Source of the DNA: an uncultured Gammaproteobacteria bacterium
Lineage (GTDB): Bacteria; Pseudomonadota; Gammaproteobacteria; JAADHQ01
DNA length: 64,000 nucleotides
Assembly: GCA_947258755.1 (NCBI GenBank)
Contig: CAMYJO010000006.1
Coordinates: 30,411 to 94,410 of the forward strand
Reading direction: 5' to 3'
Of this stretch, positions 19,964 through 29,983 are shown one piece after another. The notes below the pieces were generated by a model, which searched no databases, had not been told where the DNA came from, and was given only the letters and a program-made list of their open reading frames with translations. The position numbers were made by a program, and so were the translations under genes. Each line of letters opens with the position of its first letter. Positions within the stretch are counted from its first letter, which is position 1.

Positions 19964-20416
19964 TTACCAACGGTGTCCGATACTTAGATACAACATCGGT
20001 CGGTAACGATCGTACCATTCCTGCTCACTGGCTGCGGTGGGAGATCCAGGCGAACTCAGCAGATCATTTTCCTCCAGACCCATACTGAATGTAAATCGGG
20101 TATTGCCGGGCAATAGTGCTGAGATGTCACTCTCGTCGCTGGAATCAAACTGGATATGCGCCATGCCACCTCTGAAGGCAGTCCGTGTACTGCGGGTGCT
20201 CGGTAATAACCAATTTTCCCGGCCATTAGGACTTAGACTCAATTCAAATTCTGAATAATAATGGCTGTCCTGGTCAATCACGGCGCTAAATTCGTCGGTC
20301 TTGGCAAACAGATAATTTTCTGCATGCACAACAGAATTGACGATCATGCCCAATAGCAGCAGAGACAGCAAAAGCAATATCAGTGAATCAGCGTGATGTC
20401 GTCGACCTGTAATCAT
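19964..20416 (-). CDS. Small exported protein of unknown function
   Basis: A 150-residue protein I do not recognise. Residues 9-33 form a strongly hydrophobic signal (LILLLLSLLLLGMIVNSVV) ending HAE. The rest alternates polar and hydrophobic residues in short strands, and the chain ends in GHRW, an aromatic C-terminus like that of outer-membrane beta-barrels. At ~118 mature residues it could be a very small barrel or a fragment of a larger one; the ...FAKTDEFSAVIDQ segment looks like a surviving half. It is convergent with rsmA (4-nt gap). Confidence 0.6.
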   Translation of the reverse strand: MITGRRHHADSLILLLLSLLLLGMIVNSVVHAENYLFAKTDEFSAVIDQDSHYYSEFELSLSPNGRENWLLPSTRSTRTAFRGGMAHIQFDSSDESDISALLPGNTRFTFSMGLEENDLLSSPGSPTAASEQEWYDRYRPMLYLSIGHRW

Positions 20417-20614
20417 TAGTAAACCGTTTGCATGTGGACTTGATAAAATTATCGTCCGCTATCATCTCGGTCACCGTGAACCGGATCACAAATGAATGAA
20501 CAACAGTAGTTACTAATAAACTATCAGAGCATATAAATCTGCGAAGAATATGGTAAGGATATGATATAAATAAGAATTTAGGGTAGTCGGCCGAACAAGG
20601 AAACTAGCCAGACA

Positions 20615-20642
20615 GGCACCTGTTTATGCATAAACAGGTGCC
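20615..20642. repeat. 28-bp perfect palindrome
   Basis: A perfect 28-bp inverted repeat (GGCACCTGTTTA, centre TGCA, TAAACAGGTGCC) extends by GACA/TGTC with a two-base bulge. It lies just past the stop of the HbpS-like gene and could stop transcription from that side, but no U-run follows on either strand. It could instead be an operator or REP-like element. Confidence 0.55.
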
Positions 20643-20674
20643 CTTGTCACTGTATATTACCCAGGCTCAAGCCA

Positions 20675-21184
20675 TCACTCGGCCAGCTCCAGGTCGCCAG
20701 ACACTTCCTCAACGCCTGCTCGGGCACATTTTTCATCGGTTTCACCCGACGGCGCACCACTGACACCAACCCCACCAACGATGGAGCCACCCACCTGTAT
20801 CGGCACACCACCGGCAGACATCACCAGACCCTGTACCTTGCCAACCGAAAAGGGTGACTTAAAACGCCCCTCAAGGCTAGATGTGGCCGAGTTAAAGGCC
20901 ATCGCGGTATAGGCCTTTTGCTTACTAATTTTCAAGGTAACATCGGGTGCGAGCACATCGCGTAATACGGCCTGAGCATGGCCGCCACGATCAACCACGG
21001 TGACCGCAATCTGTACGCCCTCTTTCCTGCACTGTTTGATGGCCGCCACGGCTATCCTCTGCGCGGTTTCCATCGACATGCGCTTGATATTGACCAATAG
21101 CGGCTGCTCCTCGGCAGCAAAACTAACTGGGTTGGCCATAAAAACCAAGCTAGCTAACATTAAACAACTCACTGTATTTTTCAT
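20675..21184 (-). CDS. GlcG/HbpS family heme-binding-like protein, exported
   Basis: A 169-residue DUF336 (Haem_degrading/GlcG-HbpS) protein. It has a signal peptide (about residues 1-23, ending FAAEE), then the family core: AQRIAVAAIKQCRK, VAVVDRGGH-like VTVVDRGGHAQAVLRD, KAYTAMAF, and the glycine-rich GGVPIQVGGSIVGGVGVSG. HbpS relatives bind heme or small metabolites in the periplasm or extracellularly; specificity here is unknown. It is one of three minus-strand genes between rsmA and apaG. Confidence 0.85.
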   Translation of the reverse strand: MKNTVSCLMLASLVFMANPVSFAAEEQPLLVNIKRMSMETAQRIAVAAIKQCRKEGVQIAVTVVDRGGHAQAVLRDVLAPDVTLKISKQKAYTAMAFNSATSSLEGRFKSPFSVGKVQGLVMSAGGVPIQVGGSIVGGVGVSGAPSGETDEKCARAGVEEVSGDLELAE

Positions 21185-21217
21185 ACTCGCCTCCGCTATT
21201 ATATTGCTATATACCCA

Positions 21218-22645
21218 TTAGCGCCCGGGTGGTTGAGCCGCACCGCCCATGGGGATCTGAAACGGCTTACCATTGACCACCGGGACACCATCTTTAAAAC
21301 TAGCTTTAAACTTATACATATTACCCACCTGGGTAAAGATATTGGCGCCAACCAGAGGAGCAAAGCGTTTATTGACCCTGTTTTTGGCCATGGTTGTCAG
21401 TTGCTCTTCAGTATACTCGATATTGACGCCCTTGAACTCCTGACGTAAGGCAGCCATATTGAGTGCAACCAACAGCTCCTCAGGGATCTCGACATCAACC
21501 TCGCCTATGACCGCGTCCTTGATCAGCATTGGATTGCTCAGCATTTCAGGCCGACTGGTATCCACGGTCACCATGGCCGTGCCGATCAGTTTGCCGTTGC
21601 TAGAACCCAGGCTTAATTCACTTATTTCAATTTCCGGCCCTTTTTTCAACAGCGTTGACAATTCCGACAATAAGGTCATGCCCAGCGACATACTGACCTG
21701 TTCAGCTGGTAAATCGCGCTGCTTGTTAAGCTCTCTGTATTTCTTGTTAATACGCCCCAAGGCTCCGGCATCCAGCTTACGAAAAGCCATATTAAAGACA
21801 CCCGGACCGAAACGATCTCCCGCGAGGCTAAAGGACTCTATATTGAATGCTGCCGTGCTATCGATGTTATCACCGCTGGCTGTCGAATCTGCTGTGATAC
21901 CGAGTTTATCGATGGAGAAATCCACACCTTTTTTGGTATCCCGCACTGCGATCTTGCCGATGCTAAACGTGGCAGAACCTAGGGATAATCCTTCTATGCC
22001 TTCCTCGGACTCAGAATCAATCTTCAGGGATTGCATCAGCATATTGCCGCCCTTACCTTCTAGTTTCAAAGACGGTGCTGCGATATTAATACGGCCATCC
22101 TTGAGACCACTGGAAAAACCAATATCCCCCTTCAGGCCTTCCCATTGCAAGGTCAGTTTGCCATTATCTACGGGACCATCCCACTCCGGTATATCCATCT
22201 TCACCTGGTTATAGCCGGACAAGGACATATCGGTCAGCATCGAATAGTCGAAATCGACCATCGGCTCATCGCCCTGCAAAGACTTAACAAATTTAGTATC
22301 GATCGTAGCCACGGTGGGCATGAGGGATATCTGACCACTCATAAACGGAAATGGACCATGATGAACCGTGTTCTTCAGGATGACTGTGGGTATATCTGCA
22401 ACTCCCCCGGCCTTCTTCAATTGACCTAATTTTGGCGAATAGGCTGTGCCGAGTTCGGCCTCGATGATAGCCTCTGATGAGAACCAACCCCGGTCCATTT
22501 TGATTGTGGTAAATTCGACCATACCGGCCGCATTCAAATCAGCCAACATGCTGTCCATGCGCGCCTGCGCCCAGAAGCCAAAGCCAAAAGGTGCAAGCGC
22601 TAGCAGCGCTCCCAGAACCACTAATAGTGTTATGATTTTTTTCAT
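21218..22645 (-). CDS. YdgA/DUF945 family protein
   Basis: A 475-residue protein of the DUF945 (YdgA) family. It has an N-terminal membrane anchor or uncleaved signal (KKIITLLVVLGALLALAPFGFGFWA) followed by long beta-rich repeats typical of AsmA-like envelope proteins. The motif GWFSSEA (residues 54-60) near the N-terminus is characteristic. Function is unknown, with inner-membrane or periplasmic location expected. The C-terminus is Pro/Gly-rich (GGAAQPPGR). It is divergent from apaG with a 228-nt gap. Confidence 0.82.
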   Translation of the reverse strand: MKKIITLLVVLGALLALAPFGFGFWAQARMDSMLADLNAAGMVEFTTIKMDRGWFSSEAIIEAELGTAYSPKLGQLKKAGGVADIPTVILKNTVHHGPFPFMSGQISLMPTVATIDTKFVKSLQGDEPMVDFDYSMLTDMSLSGYNQVKMDIPEWDGPVDNGKLTLQWEGLKGDIGFSSGLKDGRINIAAPSLKLEGKGGNMLMQSLKIDSESEEGIEGLSLGSATFSIGKIAVRDTKKGVDFSIDKLGITADSTASGDNIDSTAAFNIESFSLAGDRFGPGVFNMAFRKLDAGALGRINKKYRELNKQRDLPAEQVSMSLGMTLLSELSTLLKKGPEIEISELSLGSSNGKLIGTAMVTVDTSRPEMLSNPMLIKDAVIGEVDVEIPEELLVALNMAALRQEFKGVNIEYTEEQLTTMAKNRVNKRFAPLVGANIFTQVGNMYKFKASFKDGVPVVNGKPFQIPMGGAAQPPGR

Positions 22646-22873
22646 ATTAATCCTATTTCCCCAGTTTTTGGGCCAAATTTGTAGAATGCTGTTTTGGCCA
22701 GACTATGTAGCATTTCAGCTGCCATCTATGCTATTGCACAATATATTTATCGAGAAAACAAGCCCGGTCTCCCGATAATGTGCGGTTCTGCATTATTTCA
22801 ATTTCCAATAGGGTGTAAAAGTGGCAAAATAGCGTCATTCACGAAATTCAGTAACCGTCGGAGTTGCACCAGC

Positions 22874-23257
22874 ATGAGCGAAGAGCAGACTTATCAATTA
22901 TCGATAGATGTTGAGACAACGTACATTGATGAGCAATCGGACCCAGAAAATGACCGTTTTGTTTTTGCCTATACCGTGGTCATCCGCAATACCGGCAACA
23001 TGGCAGCCAAATTAATCAGTCGCCACTGGATTATCACCGATGCCAACAATTATACCCAAGAAGTCAAAGGCGATGGCGTCATCGGTGAACAACCTCATTT
23101 AAACCCCGGAGAGGGTTTTCAGTATACCAGCGGTACCGTACTGGATACTCCCATTGGCAGCATGCGCGGAAGCTATCAAATGGTCGCCGATGACGGCTTC
23201 AAGTTCGATGCCGAGATTCCAATGTTTACATTATCCAGACCACATGCATTGCACTAA
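22874..23257 (+). CDS. apaG: ApaG (CorD) protein
   Basis: A 127-residue single-domain fibronectin-III-like ApaG. Landmarks are VVIRNTG, the RHW(I)ITDANN strand, GVIGEQPHLNPGEGFQYTSG and GSMRGSYQMV. The frame is open for 180 nt upstream, but the ATG at 22874 is where family homology begins, so I use it. The cellular role is not settled; it is genetically linked to ApaH and Mg2+/Co2+ phenotypes in enterics. It starts an apaG-apaH-folA run. Confidence 0.94.
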   Translation: MSEEQTYQLSIDVETTYIDEQSDPENDRFVFAYTVVIRNTGNMAAKLISRHWIITDANNYTQEVKGDGVIGEQPHLNPGEGFQYTSGTVLDTPIGSMRGSYQMVADDGFKFDAEIPMFTLSRPHALH

Positions 23258-23277
23258 CACGGCCGTTTGAAACCAGC

Positions 23278-24102
23278 ATGAGCACCTATGCCATCGGCGA
23301 TCTACAGGGCTGCTACCAGCCCCTGAAAAAATTACTCCAGGTCATCGACTTCAATCCACAACGAGACCGACTCTGGTTTACCGGAGACCTGGTCAATCGC
23401 GGCCCGGATTCATTAAAGACCTTACGTTACGTACACAGTCTCGGCGATAGCGCCATCAGCGTCCTCGGCAATCATGACCTGCATCTACTTGCCATCAGCG
23501 AAGGCATGGCCACGATAAAAGAAGATGACACACTACGAGACATTATCAATGCCGAGGATAGCCAGGAGCTGCTGTCCTGGCTACGCCAGTTACCCTTGCT
23601 GCATCACGACCCGTTACTGGGTTTCACGATGGTCCATGCGGGCCTGCCACCGCAGTGGGACCTGGAACAGGCGCAGCAATGCGCGAATGAGCTACAAGCC
23701 GTGTTACGCGGGACCGATTATCATCAATTTTTTCAACACATGTACGGCAACAAGCCCAAACGCTGGTCACCACAACTACAGGGAGCGGATCGTTTACGCT
23801 TTATCACCAATTGCTTTACCCGTTTGCGTTATTGCGATGCCGATGGCAAATTATGTCTGAAGGCCAAAGGTCCACCGGGGACACAGCCGGATGGTTACCT
23901 GCCCTGGTTTGATGTCAACAACAGGGCCAGTGCAAAGATGGACATCATATTTGGCCATTGGTCGGCGCTGGGAAGATACCAAAGTAAAGGGATCTACGCC
24001 CTAGACAGCGGCTGCCTGTGGGGCCATGAACTCACTGCCCTACGCCTGGAAGACAAACAATACTTCAGTATTAGCTGTGAAGAATATCGCAAGATTGGTT
24101 AA
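23278..24102 (+). CDS. apaH: Symmetrical bis(5'-nucleosyl)-tetraphosphatase
   Basis: Hydrolyses Ap4A symmetrically to two ADP and removes Np4 caps from RNA. It has the metallophosphoesterase motifs in order: GDLQGC (Asp and Gln metal ligands), GDLVNRGPDS, GNHDLHL, VHAGLPPQW, and C-terminal IFGHWSALG. At 274 aa it is a normal length. It follows apaG by 20 nt, and its stop lies 22 nt before folA. Confidence 0.96.
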   Translation: MSTYAIGDLQGCYQPLKKLLQVIDFNPQRDRLWFTGDLVNRGPDSLKTLRYVHSLGDSAISVLGNHDLHLLAISEGMATIKEDDTLRDIINAEDSQELLSWLRQLPLLHHDPLLGFTMVHAGLPPQWDLEQAQQCANELQAVLRGTDYHQFFQHMYGNKPKRWSPQLQGADRLRFITNCFTRLRYCDADGKLCLKAKGPPGTQPDGYLPWFDVNNRASAKMDIIFGHWSALGRYQSKGIYALDSGCLWGHELTALRLEDKQYFSISCEEYRKIG

Positions 24103-24124
24103 ACAAACAGGGCGTAATGACGAC

Positions 24125-24616
24125 ATGATTATTTCACTTATCTGGGCCATGGATGAAAACCGCTTGATTGGCAGCAACAACCGTCTGCCGTGGAAGCTGC
24201 CGGTTGACATGAAATGGTTTCGCCTGCATACACTTGGCAAACCGATTGTCATGGGACGCAAAACCTATGAATCGTTTGGTGGCCGACCGCTACCTGAGCG
24301 CACCAATATCGTCATTACACGCGATCCGAATTATCACTCTGACGGAGCGGTAATCGTCCATTCTATTGACGAAGCCATTGAACAAGCCGGTGATGCAGAG
24401 GAACTGATGATTATCGGCGGCGCATCATTTTATCAACAAATGTTGGCACATGCCGAGCGTCTGTATATTACTCAAGTACATGGCCAGTTTGAAGGTGACA
24501 GCTGGTTTCCCGACGTCGACCTCAACGACTGGCAACTGATCGAGCAGCATACCCATGCGGCCGATGACAGCAATAGCCATGCCTGCACCTTTACGATATA
24601 CAGGCGAAAAGAGTAA
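24125..24616 (+). CDS. folA: Dihydrofolate reductase
   Basis: Reduces dihydrofolate to tetrahydrofolate. The ATG at 24125 gives the canonical N-terminus MIISLIWAMDENRLIGSNN; the frame opens earlier inside apaH, but that extension is not DHFR-like. Motifs are LPWKLPVDMKWF (substrate-binding acidic residue is Asp, as in E. coli), VMGRKTYES and IIGGASFY. Length is 163 aa. It is convergent with thyA (21-nt gap), placing the two enzymes of the thymidylate cycle side by side. Confidence 0.96.
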   Translation: MIISLIWAMDENRLIGSNNRLPWKLPVDMKWFRLHTLGKPIVMGRKTYESFGGRPLPERTNIVITRDPNYHSDGAVIVHSIDEAIEQAGDAEELMIIGGASFYQQMLAHAERLYITQVHGQFEGDSWFPDVDLNDWQLIEQHTHAADDSNSHACTFTIYRRKE

Positions 24617-24637
24617 CAAACCGGCAGGGCAATGTGA

Positions 24638-25432
24638 CTAAACCGCCACTGGTGCCTTGATATGTGGATGACACTGATAATCCAACAGCTCAAAATCTTC
24701 AAAGCGGAAAGCAAACAAGTCGTCCACATCCGCATTAATTTTCATTTGTGGGGCGGCGTAGGGCTCACGCGATAATTGCAGCTCCACCTGCTCGAGGTGG
24801 TTACTGTACAGATGCGCATCTCCCAGGGTGTGGACAAAATCACCGGGTTGTAGCCCGACCACCTGTGCCATCATCATCGTCAGTAATGCGTACGAGGCGA
24901 TATTAAACGGCACACCGAGGAATATATCGGCACTACGCTGGTATAACTGACAAGACAGTTTGCCATCAGCGACATAAAACTGGAAAAAGGCATGACAAGG
25001 TGGCAGGGCCATGTTGTCGATCTCGCCGACATTCCAGGCGCTGACTATAATGCGGCGCGAATCGGGGTTGTTTTTCAACTGCTCGATGACCTGACTGATC
25101 TGATCGATATGACGACCATCGGCGGTTGGCCAGGAGCGCCACTGATAACCATAGACAGGACCCAGATTACCCTGCTCATCGGCCCACTCATCCCAGATGG
25201 AGACACCATTGTCCTTTAGATATTGAATATTGGTGTCGCCTTTCAGGAACCACAGTAACTCATGGATGATCGAACGCAAGTGACATTTCTTCGTAGTGAC
25301 TAATGGAAAACCGGCGGATAAATCAAAACGCATCTGGTGTCCAAATACACTGACTGTACCGGTGCCGGTACGGTCTTCCTTGCGCACGCCGTTATCACGT
25401 ACATGGCGCATCAAATCTAGATATTGTTTCAT
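24638..25432 (-). CDS. thyA: Thymidylate synthase
   Basis: Methylates dUMP to dTMP using methylene-THF. The 264-aa length and numbering match E. coli ThyA exactly, with the nucleophile Cys146 in [12 protein letters not shown]. Other landmarks are RTGTGT near the N-terminus, [25 protein letters not shown] and GDAHLYSNH. It sits 4 nt after lgt, in the conserved lgt-thyA operon order. Confidence 0.97.
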   Translation of the reverse strand: MKQYLDLMRHVRDNGVRKEDRTGTGTVSVFGHQMRFDLSAGFPLVTTKKCHLRSIIHELLWFLKGDTNIQYLKDNGVSIWDEWADEQGNLGPVYGYQWRSWPTADGRHIDQISQVIEQLKNNPDSRRIIVSAWNVGEIDNMALPPCHAFFQFYVADGKLSCQLYQRSADIFLGVPFNIASYALLTMMMAQVVGLQPGDFVHTLGDAHLYSNHLEQVELQLSREPYAAPQMKINADVDDLFAFRFEDFELLDYQCHPHIKAPVAV

Positions 25433-25436
25433 TAAA

Positions 25437-26222
25437 CTAATCGGTCCGTTGTTTTTTGTATGCCAGTAAAATCATAACACTCCCAACTATCATCATCGGT
25501 ATCGATAACAGCTGCCCCATGGTCAACCAGCCATAGGCCAGGTAACCGATATCTGCATCAGGTAATCTCACAAACTCGACGACAAATCGGAACAGGCCAT
25601 AGCATAACAGAAACAGTCCGGAAATTGACATCAACGGCCGCGCTCGTGCCGAGAAAAACCACAGAATCAGGAACAGCACCAGGCCTTCGAGAAAGGCCTC
25701 GTAGAGCTGCGAGGGATGCAAGGCCTGGGTCGCACCAGGCGGCAACACGGCCCAGGGTACATCAGTCGGCTTGCCCCATAATTCGTTATTGATAAAATTG
25801 CCGATCCGACCGAAACCCAGGCCCAACGGAATCATCGGTGCTAGAAAATCGGTGACTTCAAACAGGGACTTTTTATGCCGGTAGGCAAAATACCACAGCG
25901 CCAGGATGGTACCTAACAGCCCGCCATGAAATGACATACCGCCTTCCCAAACCCTGATGATAATCGATGGCTCGTTAATAAATTCGTTGAATTTGTAGAA
26001 CAACAGATAACCGATGCGGCCACCCAGTATAATACCCAGGGCACCATAGAAAATGACATCGCTGACCTGCTCACCCGACCAATTGATATCTTCACGCTTT
26101 GCACGTTTTGCTGCCAGCCACCATGCCAGGGCAAAACCGATGATATACATCAGCCCGTACCAACGCACTGTCAGTGGTCCTAATGTGAATAAAACAGGTT
26201 CTATTGTAGGGAAGGCAATCAT
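25437..26222 (-). CDS. lgt: Prolipoprotein diacylglyceryl transferase
   Basis: Catalyses the first step of lipoprotein maturation at the inner membrane, transferring diacylglyceryl from phosphatidylglycerol to the lipobox Cys; RlpA and the Calx-beta lipoprotein here are substrates by motif. It has seven hydrophobic segments and the Lgt signature [28 protein letters not shown] and HPSQLYEA are also conserved. Length 261 aa is normal. Confidence 0.96.
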   Translation of the reverse strand: MIAFPTIEPVLFTLGPLTVRWYGLMYIIGFALAWWLAAKRAKREDINWSGEQVSDVIFYGALGIILGGRIGYLLFYKFNEFINEPSIIIRVWEGGMSFHGGLLGTILALWYFAYRHKKSLFEVTDFLAPMIPLGLGFGRIGNFINNELWGKPTDVPWAVLPPGATQALHPSQLYEAFLEGLVLFLILWFFSARARPLMSISGLFLLCYGLFRFVVEFVRLPDADIGYLAYGWLTMGQLLSIPMMIVGSVMILLAYKKQRTD

Positions 26223-26267
26223 CGACTCGATGTTAACACGAGTGTCGCTTGGCGGGTATCCTGCTGG

Positions 26268-26290
26268 CAGCCGCCCTCTACGGGCGGCTG
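26268..26290 (-). terminator. GC-rich hairpin between the 26.3-kb gene and lgt
   Basis: A 9-bp perfect stem (CAGCCGCCC/GGGCGGCTG) with a 5-nt loop lies just past the stop of the small unknown gene. No clear U-run follows on the minus strand, so termination would be weak or Rho-assisted. Confidence 0.4.
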
Positions 26291-26303
26291 TTAAATAGTT
26301 GGT

Positions 26304-26624
26304 TTATTTTTTTTGGTAGGCCGAAGCTATCGGTTGCCAAACGACTGCATATTTCTCGGCTACTTTTTCGTCCAGACGATTAAAGACAAACAAATCCTCC
26401 AGCACATCATCACTGACGACAGAACCTTGTTCATCAAAGCCCTGCTGGCTCCACATATCATTAGCAACCAGTTGACAAAGGCTGTGCATCATATCGTCGA
26501 TACGCACCTGGTATTCCTTGCCTAGCTCTTTAAAGTCGGCAAAACTCATAGGTTTACCCAAGCTATCAAACCTGTCTTTAGCGATGGCCTCCAGGGCCAC
26601 ATCCCACTTCGGAATCTCATTCAT
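26304..26624 (-). CDS. Small acidic protein of unknown function
   Basis: A 106-residue soluble protein without signal or membrane segment; I do not recognise the family. It reads as mostly helical (SFADFKELGKEYQVRIDDMM; SDDVLEDLFVF). The start is placed at ATG 26624, which has AAAGAG 6 nt upstream; in-frame ATGs further up lack a ribosome site. It lies upstream of lgt on the same strand and divergent from the DUF255 gene. Confidence 0.65.
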   Translation of the reverse strand: MNEIPKWDVALEAIAKDRFDSLGKPMSFADFKELGKEYQVRIDDMMHSLCQLVANDMWSQQGFDEQGSVVSDDVLEDLFVFNRLDEKVAEKYAVVWQPIASAYQKK

Positions 26625-26840
26625 AATTAACTCTTTCATTGCTGTATAAAACCTCATTGGGCACATGGCCGGAAGTTTATCTGTTCATACCGGGTATCGA
26701 CCGCCCACGCAGAAAATTAAGCCCTGACACAGAAAAGCCGATAATACTCTATTTTCATTTAACATCAACCAGTTAGGCTTGATATCAGTGCACTATAACC
26801 AAGACTTTTTATCCTGTATAGTCGAGCAATTTAGTCAAAA

Positions 26841-28928
26841 ATGGCCCTCATGCGTATGAACAACCGCTTACAACAAGAAACCAGTCCCTACCTACAACAA
26901 CATGCCGATAATCCGGTGGACTGGTACCCTTGGGGCGACGAGGCCCTGAGTCAGGCGCGCGAACAAAACAAACCCATATTGTTATCGATCGGCTACTCGG
27001 CCTGCCACTGGTGTCATGTGATGGCCCACGAATCCTTCGAGGACGAGGCCACGGCCGAGGTCATGAATCGCCTGTTCATCAACGTCAAGGTGGACCGGGA
27101 AGAACGACCTGACCTCGACAAGATCTACCAACGCGCCCATCAGTTGCTGACCCAGCGCCCAGGTGGCTGGCCATTAACGGTATTCCTGATGCCCGATGAT
27201 CATGTACCATTTTTTGCCGGTACCTATTTTCCGAAAGAGCAACGCTACCAGTTACCCGCCTTCACGCAGTTATTGCAACGTATCGCCGGCTTCTACGACC
27301 AGCACCTCGATCAATTACAGGAACAGAATCAAGCCTTGATGCAAGCCATGCAATCCTTACAAACGGACAACAGCGATGAAAGTAGCGACCTGTCTCCAGC
27401 ACCGTTAGATATGTCCCGACGACAACTGCAAGATAGCACCGACTGGCAACACGGTGGCTTTGGCAGCGCACCCAAGTTCCCACATCCGACCAATATCGAA
27501 CGCTTGCTACGGCATTGGGCCGGCAGCCAGGATGATGCCCGCGCATTACAAACTGCCTGCCATCATCTGCTTAAAATGGCCAATGGCGGCGTCAATGACC
27601 AGCTCGGTGGTGGTTTTTGCCGCTACTCAGTGGACGATTACTGGATGATTCCACACTTTGAAAAAATGCTGTATGACAACGGCCCGCTGTTGACACTCTA
27701 CAGTGAGGCCTGGAGTGCTACCCAGGATCCCTTGTTTCTTGAGGTCATCGAAAGCACAAGCGCCTGGGTCATGCGCGAAATGCAATCCAGCGAAGGTGGT
27801 TACTATTCGAGCCTGGACGCCGACTCCGAGGGTGAAGAAGGTAAGTTCTATGCCTGGGAGGCGGATGACATCAAGGCAGCGCTCAGCGCAGATGAGTACC
27901 TGTATTTCTCAAAACGATATGGCATCGACCAGAAACCCAATTTTGAAGGCAAGTATTACCCACATGTGTTCATGCAATGGGATCAAATCAGCGAACAGGC
28001 CGGTCACAACCTGGAACAGATACAGACGTTGGTAACGACTGCGCGTGAAAAATTGTTTCAGGCACGTGAGTCACGCATCCGACCCGGGCGTGATGACAAA
28101 ATCCTGTGCTCCTGGAATGCATTGATGATCAAGGGCATGGCTTCCGCCGGTCGCCACCTGGGACGTGCAGACCTGCTCGATTCCGCGTTTGCGGCACTCG
28201 ACTTTATCAAAAATACCTTATACAAAGACCAACGCCTGCTGGCCACCTACAAGGACGGTCGCGCGCACCTGAATGCCTATCTTGATGATTATGTGTTCCT
28301 GATCGATGCCATTCTCGAACTGTTGCAGGCGCGCTGGCGTGATGGTGACTTGTCGTTTGCATTGTCACTGGCCGATACCGTACTCGCACAATTTGAAGAC
28401 AAGCAAAAAGGTGGCTTCTTTTTCACATCCAACGATCACGAACAACTGATAGAACGGCCCAAGCCCTATGGCGATGAAGCCATCCCTTCCGGCAATGGTA
28501 TCGCTGCGTATGTGTTGTTACGCCTGGGGCACATTAGCGGTCAGCAGGAATACAGTCAGGCTGCTGAGAACACCTTGAAAGATGCGTGGCCAGCTATCCG
28601 GCAAATTCCGTATGCACATAACTCGCTGCTAATGGCCTTGGAAGAATCCCTATATCCGCCTCAGATTATCGTCATCCGAGGCCAGGCCAAAGCCCTACAG
28701 GAATGGCACCAGCGTGCGACACAACCCTATGCTCCTCGACGCATCAGCCTCGCTATTCCTGATGACGCACAAGACCTGCCTGGCCTGCTTGCTGACAGGC
28801 AGTGCCAGGACAATGACGTGCTCGCTTATATATGCAGTGGCACGCAATGCCAGACGCCGATTAGTGAATATGCAGAATTTGATGTAGCGCTGGCGACGAT
28901 GGATGCTAGCGCTAAAAAAAACGCATAG
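26841..28928 (+). CDS. DUF255 thioredoxin-like/six-hairpin protein (YyaL/SPATA20 family)
   Basis: A 695-residue protein with an N-terminal thioredoxin-like domain (about residues 8-170) followed by an (alpha/alpha)6 toroid like that of N-acylglucosamine epimerases. The N-terminal [20 protein letters not shown] is a family hallmark. The redox site is CHWC (Cys55, Cys58), and [11 protein letters not shown] is also conserved. No signal peptide, so cytoplasmic. The function of this ubiquitous family is not established. Apparently monocistronic. Confidence 0.9.
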   Translation: MALMRMNNRLQQETSPYLQQHADNPVDWYPWGDEALSQAREQNKPILLSIGYSACHWCHVMAHESFEDEATAEVMNRLFINVKVDREERPDLDKIYQRAHQLLTQRPGGWPLTVFLMPDDHVPFFAGTYFPKEQRYQLPAFTQLLQRIAGFYDQHLDQLQEQNQALMQAMQSLQTDNSDESSDLSPAPLDMSRRQLQDSTDWQHGGFGSAPKFPHPTNIERLLRHWAGSQDDARALQTACHHLLKMANGGVNDQLGGGFCRYSVDDYWMIPHFEKMLYDNGPLLTLYSEAWSATQDPLFLEVIESTSAWVMREMQSSEGGYYSSLDADSEGEEGKFYAWEADDIKAALSADEYLYFSKRYGIDQKPNFEGKYYPHVFMQWDQISEQAGHNLEQIQTLVTTAREKLFQARESRIRPGRDDKILCSWNALMIKGMASAGRHLGRADLLDSAFAALDFIKNTLYKDQRLLATYKDGRAHLNAYLDDYVFLIDAILELLQARWRDGDLSFALSLADTVLAQFEDKQKGGFFFTSNDHEQLIERPKPYGDEAIPSGNGIAAYVLLRLGHISGQQEYSQAAENTLKDAWPAIRQIPYAHNSLLMALEESLYPPQIIVIRGQAKALQEWHQRATQPYAPRRISLAIPDDAQDLPGLLADRQCQDNDVLAYICSGTQCQTPISEYAEFDVALATMDASAKKNA

Positions 28929-28985
28929 CGATACCAGCCCCTAACCAGTAGTCATGCAGATAAATCAGATATCAGCGCTTCGTTT

Positions 28986-29011
28986 ATTCGCGGCAAAGTG
29001 CCGCTCCCACA
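28986..29011. repeat. Solo REP-like palindrome
   Basis: CGCGGCAAAGTGCCGCTCCCAC is a short imperfect hairpin of the same family as the ends of the larger elements at 57.5 and 58.3 kb (GTGGGAGCGGC...GGCCGCG). It sits in the 107-bp convergent gap between the DUF255 gene and the PfkB kinase gene. Confidence 0.6.
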
Positions 29012-29035
29012 AGCCAGGTAATGAATAATTAGCTG

Positions 29036-29968
29036 CTAGATGCAATACCCAAACGCCTGTTTGAAACGGTCGTTAAACTCATCCTTGCTGAATTGGTAAT
29101 TTTGCGTGCCGTGGTTTTGTATCTTGATCGCACCCATCAGGCCAGCCATTCTACCGATCACTTCCCAGTCCATATCATTCATCAGGCCGTACAGCAGACC
29201 ACCACGGTAAGCATCGCCACAACCGGTCGGGTCGACCAATTGCTCGGCCTTGGCTGGCGGTATTTCAATGCGCTTGTCATGCGTATAGATATGTGACCCT
29301 TTTGCACCGCGGGTAACAATCAATGCTTCGACCCGCTCGGCCAATTCATGCGGCGACAGCCCGGTTCTTTCCTGTAATAACTGAGACTCATAATCATTGA
29401 CGGTAATCCAGGTCGCCTGCTCGACGAAAGTCAGCAGGTCATCGCCATCGAACATCGGCATACCCTGGCCGGGATCAAAGATAAACGGTATCCCGGCCTC
29501 GGCAAACTGCGTGGCATGTTCAATCATGCCCTCACGTCCATCTGGTGAGACGATACCGATACTGATGCCACTGGCATTGCTCACCTTGTTTTCATGGGAG
29601 AAGCCCATCGCTCCGGGATGGAAGGCGGTTATCTGATTATCGTCCATATCCGTGGTGATATAAGCCTGTGCAGTATAGGCTCCATCGATGACCTGGACAT
29701 GCTCACGGTTGATACCACAGGTATCCATCCAGTCGGCATAGGGAACGAAATCCTGTCCGACGGTTCCCATCGGTGTGGCATCGCCACCCAACAGCTTCAG
29801 GCTATAAGCGATATTTCCGGCGCAACCTCCATATTCACGGCGCATGTCAGGCACCATGAATGACACATTCAGCATATGCACCTTGTCCGGCAGAATATGA
29901 TTTTTAAAATGATCATGAAAAACCATTATTGTGTCATACGCAAAAGAACCACAAATCAGTGCTGACAT
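29036..29968 (-). CDS. PfkB-family carbohydrate/nucleoside kinase
   Basis: A 310-residue ribokinase/adenosine-kinase-type enzyme. The N-terminal half has the substrate-binding GGCAGNIAYSLKLLGG. The C-terminal DPTGCGDAYRGG carries the anion hole and catalytic Asp in place of the usual GAGD. ITVNDYES and VTRGAKGSHIY are family strands. The ribosome site AGGAAA is well placed. It resembles proteins annotated as adenosine-kinase-like, but the substrate cannot be fixed. It is last in a minus-strand run after dgkA and gcvPB. Confidence 0.85.
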   Translation of the reverse strand: MSALICGSFAYDTIMVFHDHFKNHILPDKVHMLNVSFMVPDMRREYGGCAGNIAYSLKLLGGDATPMGTVGQDFVPYADWMDTCGINREHVQVIDGAYTAQAYITTDMDDNQITAFHPGAMGFSHENKVSNASGISIGIVSPDGREGMIEHATQFAEAGIPFIFDPGQGMPMFDGDDLLTFVEQATWITVNDYESQLLQERTGLSPHELAERVEALIVTRGAKGSHIYTHDKRIEIPPAKAEQLVDPTGCGDAYRGGLLYGLMNDMDWEVIGRMAGLMGAIKIQNHGTQNYQFSKDEFNDRFKQAFGYCI

Positions 29969-29983
29969 AATCCAATTTCCTGT

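Noticed and set aside
22694..22873. N-terminal extension of ApaG (frame open from 22694)
   Set aside because: The added 60 residues are not ApaG-like, and the family N-terminus begins at the ATG at 22874.
24026..24124. Upstream extension of folA inside apaH
   Set aside because: It overlaps the end of apaH, whose frame is clearly coding, and DHFR starts canonically at 24125.
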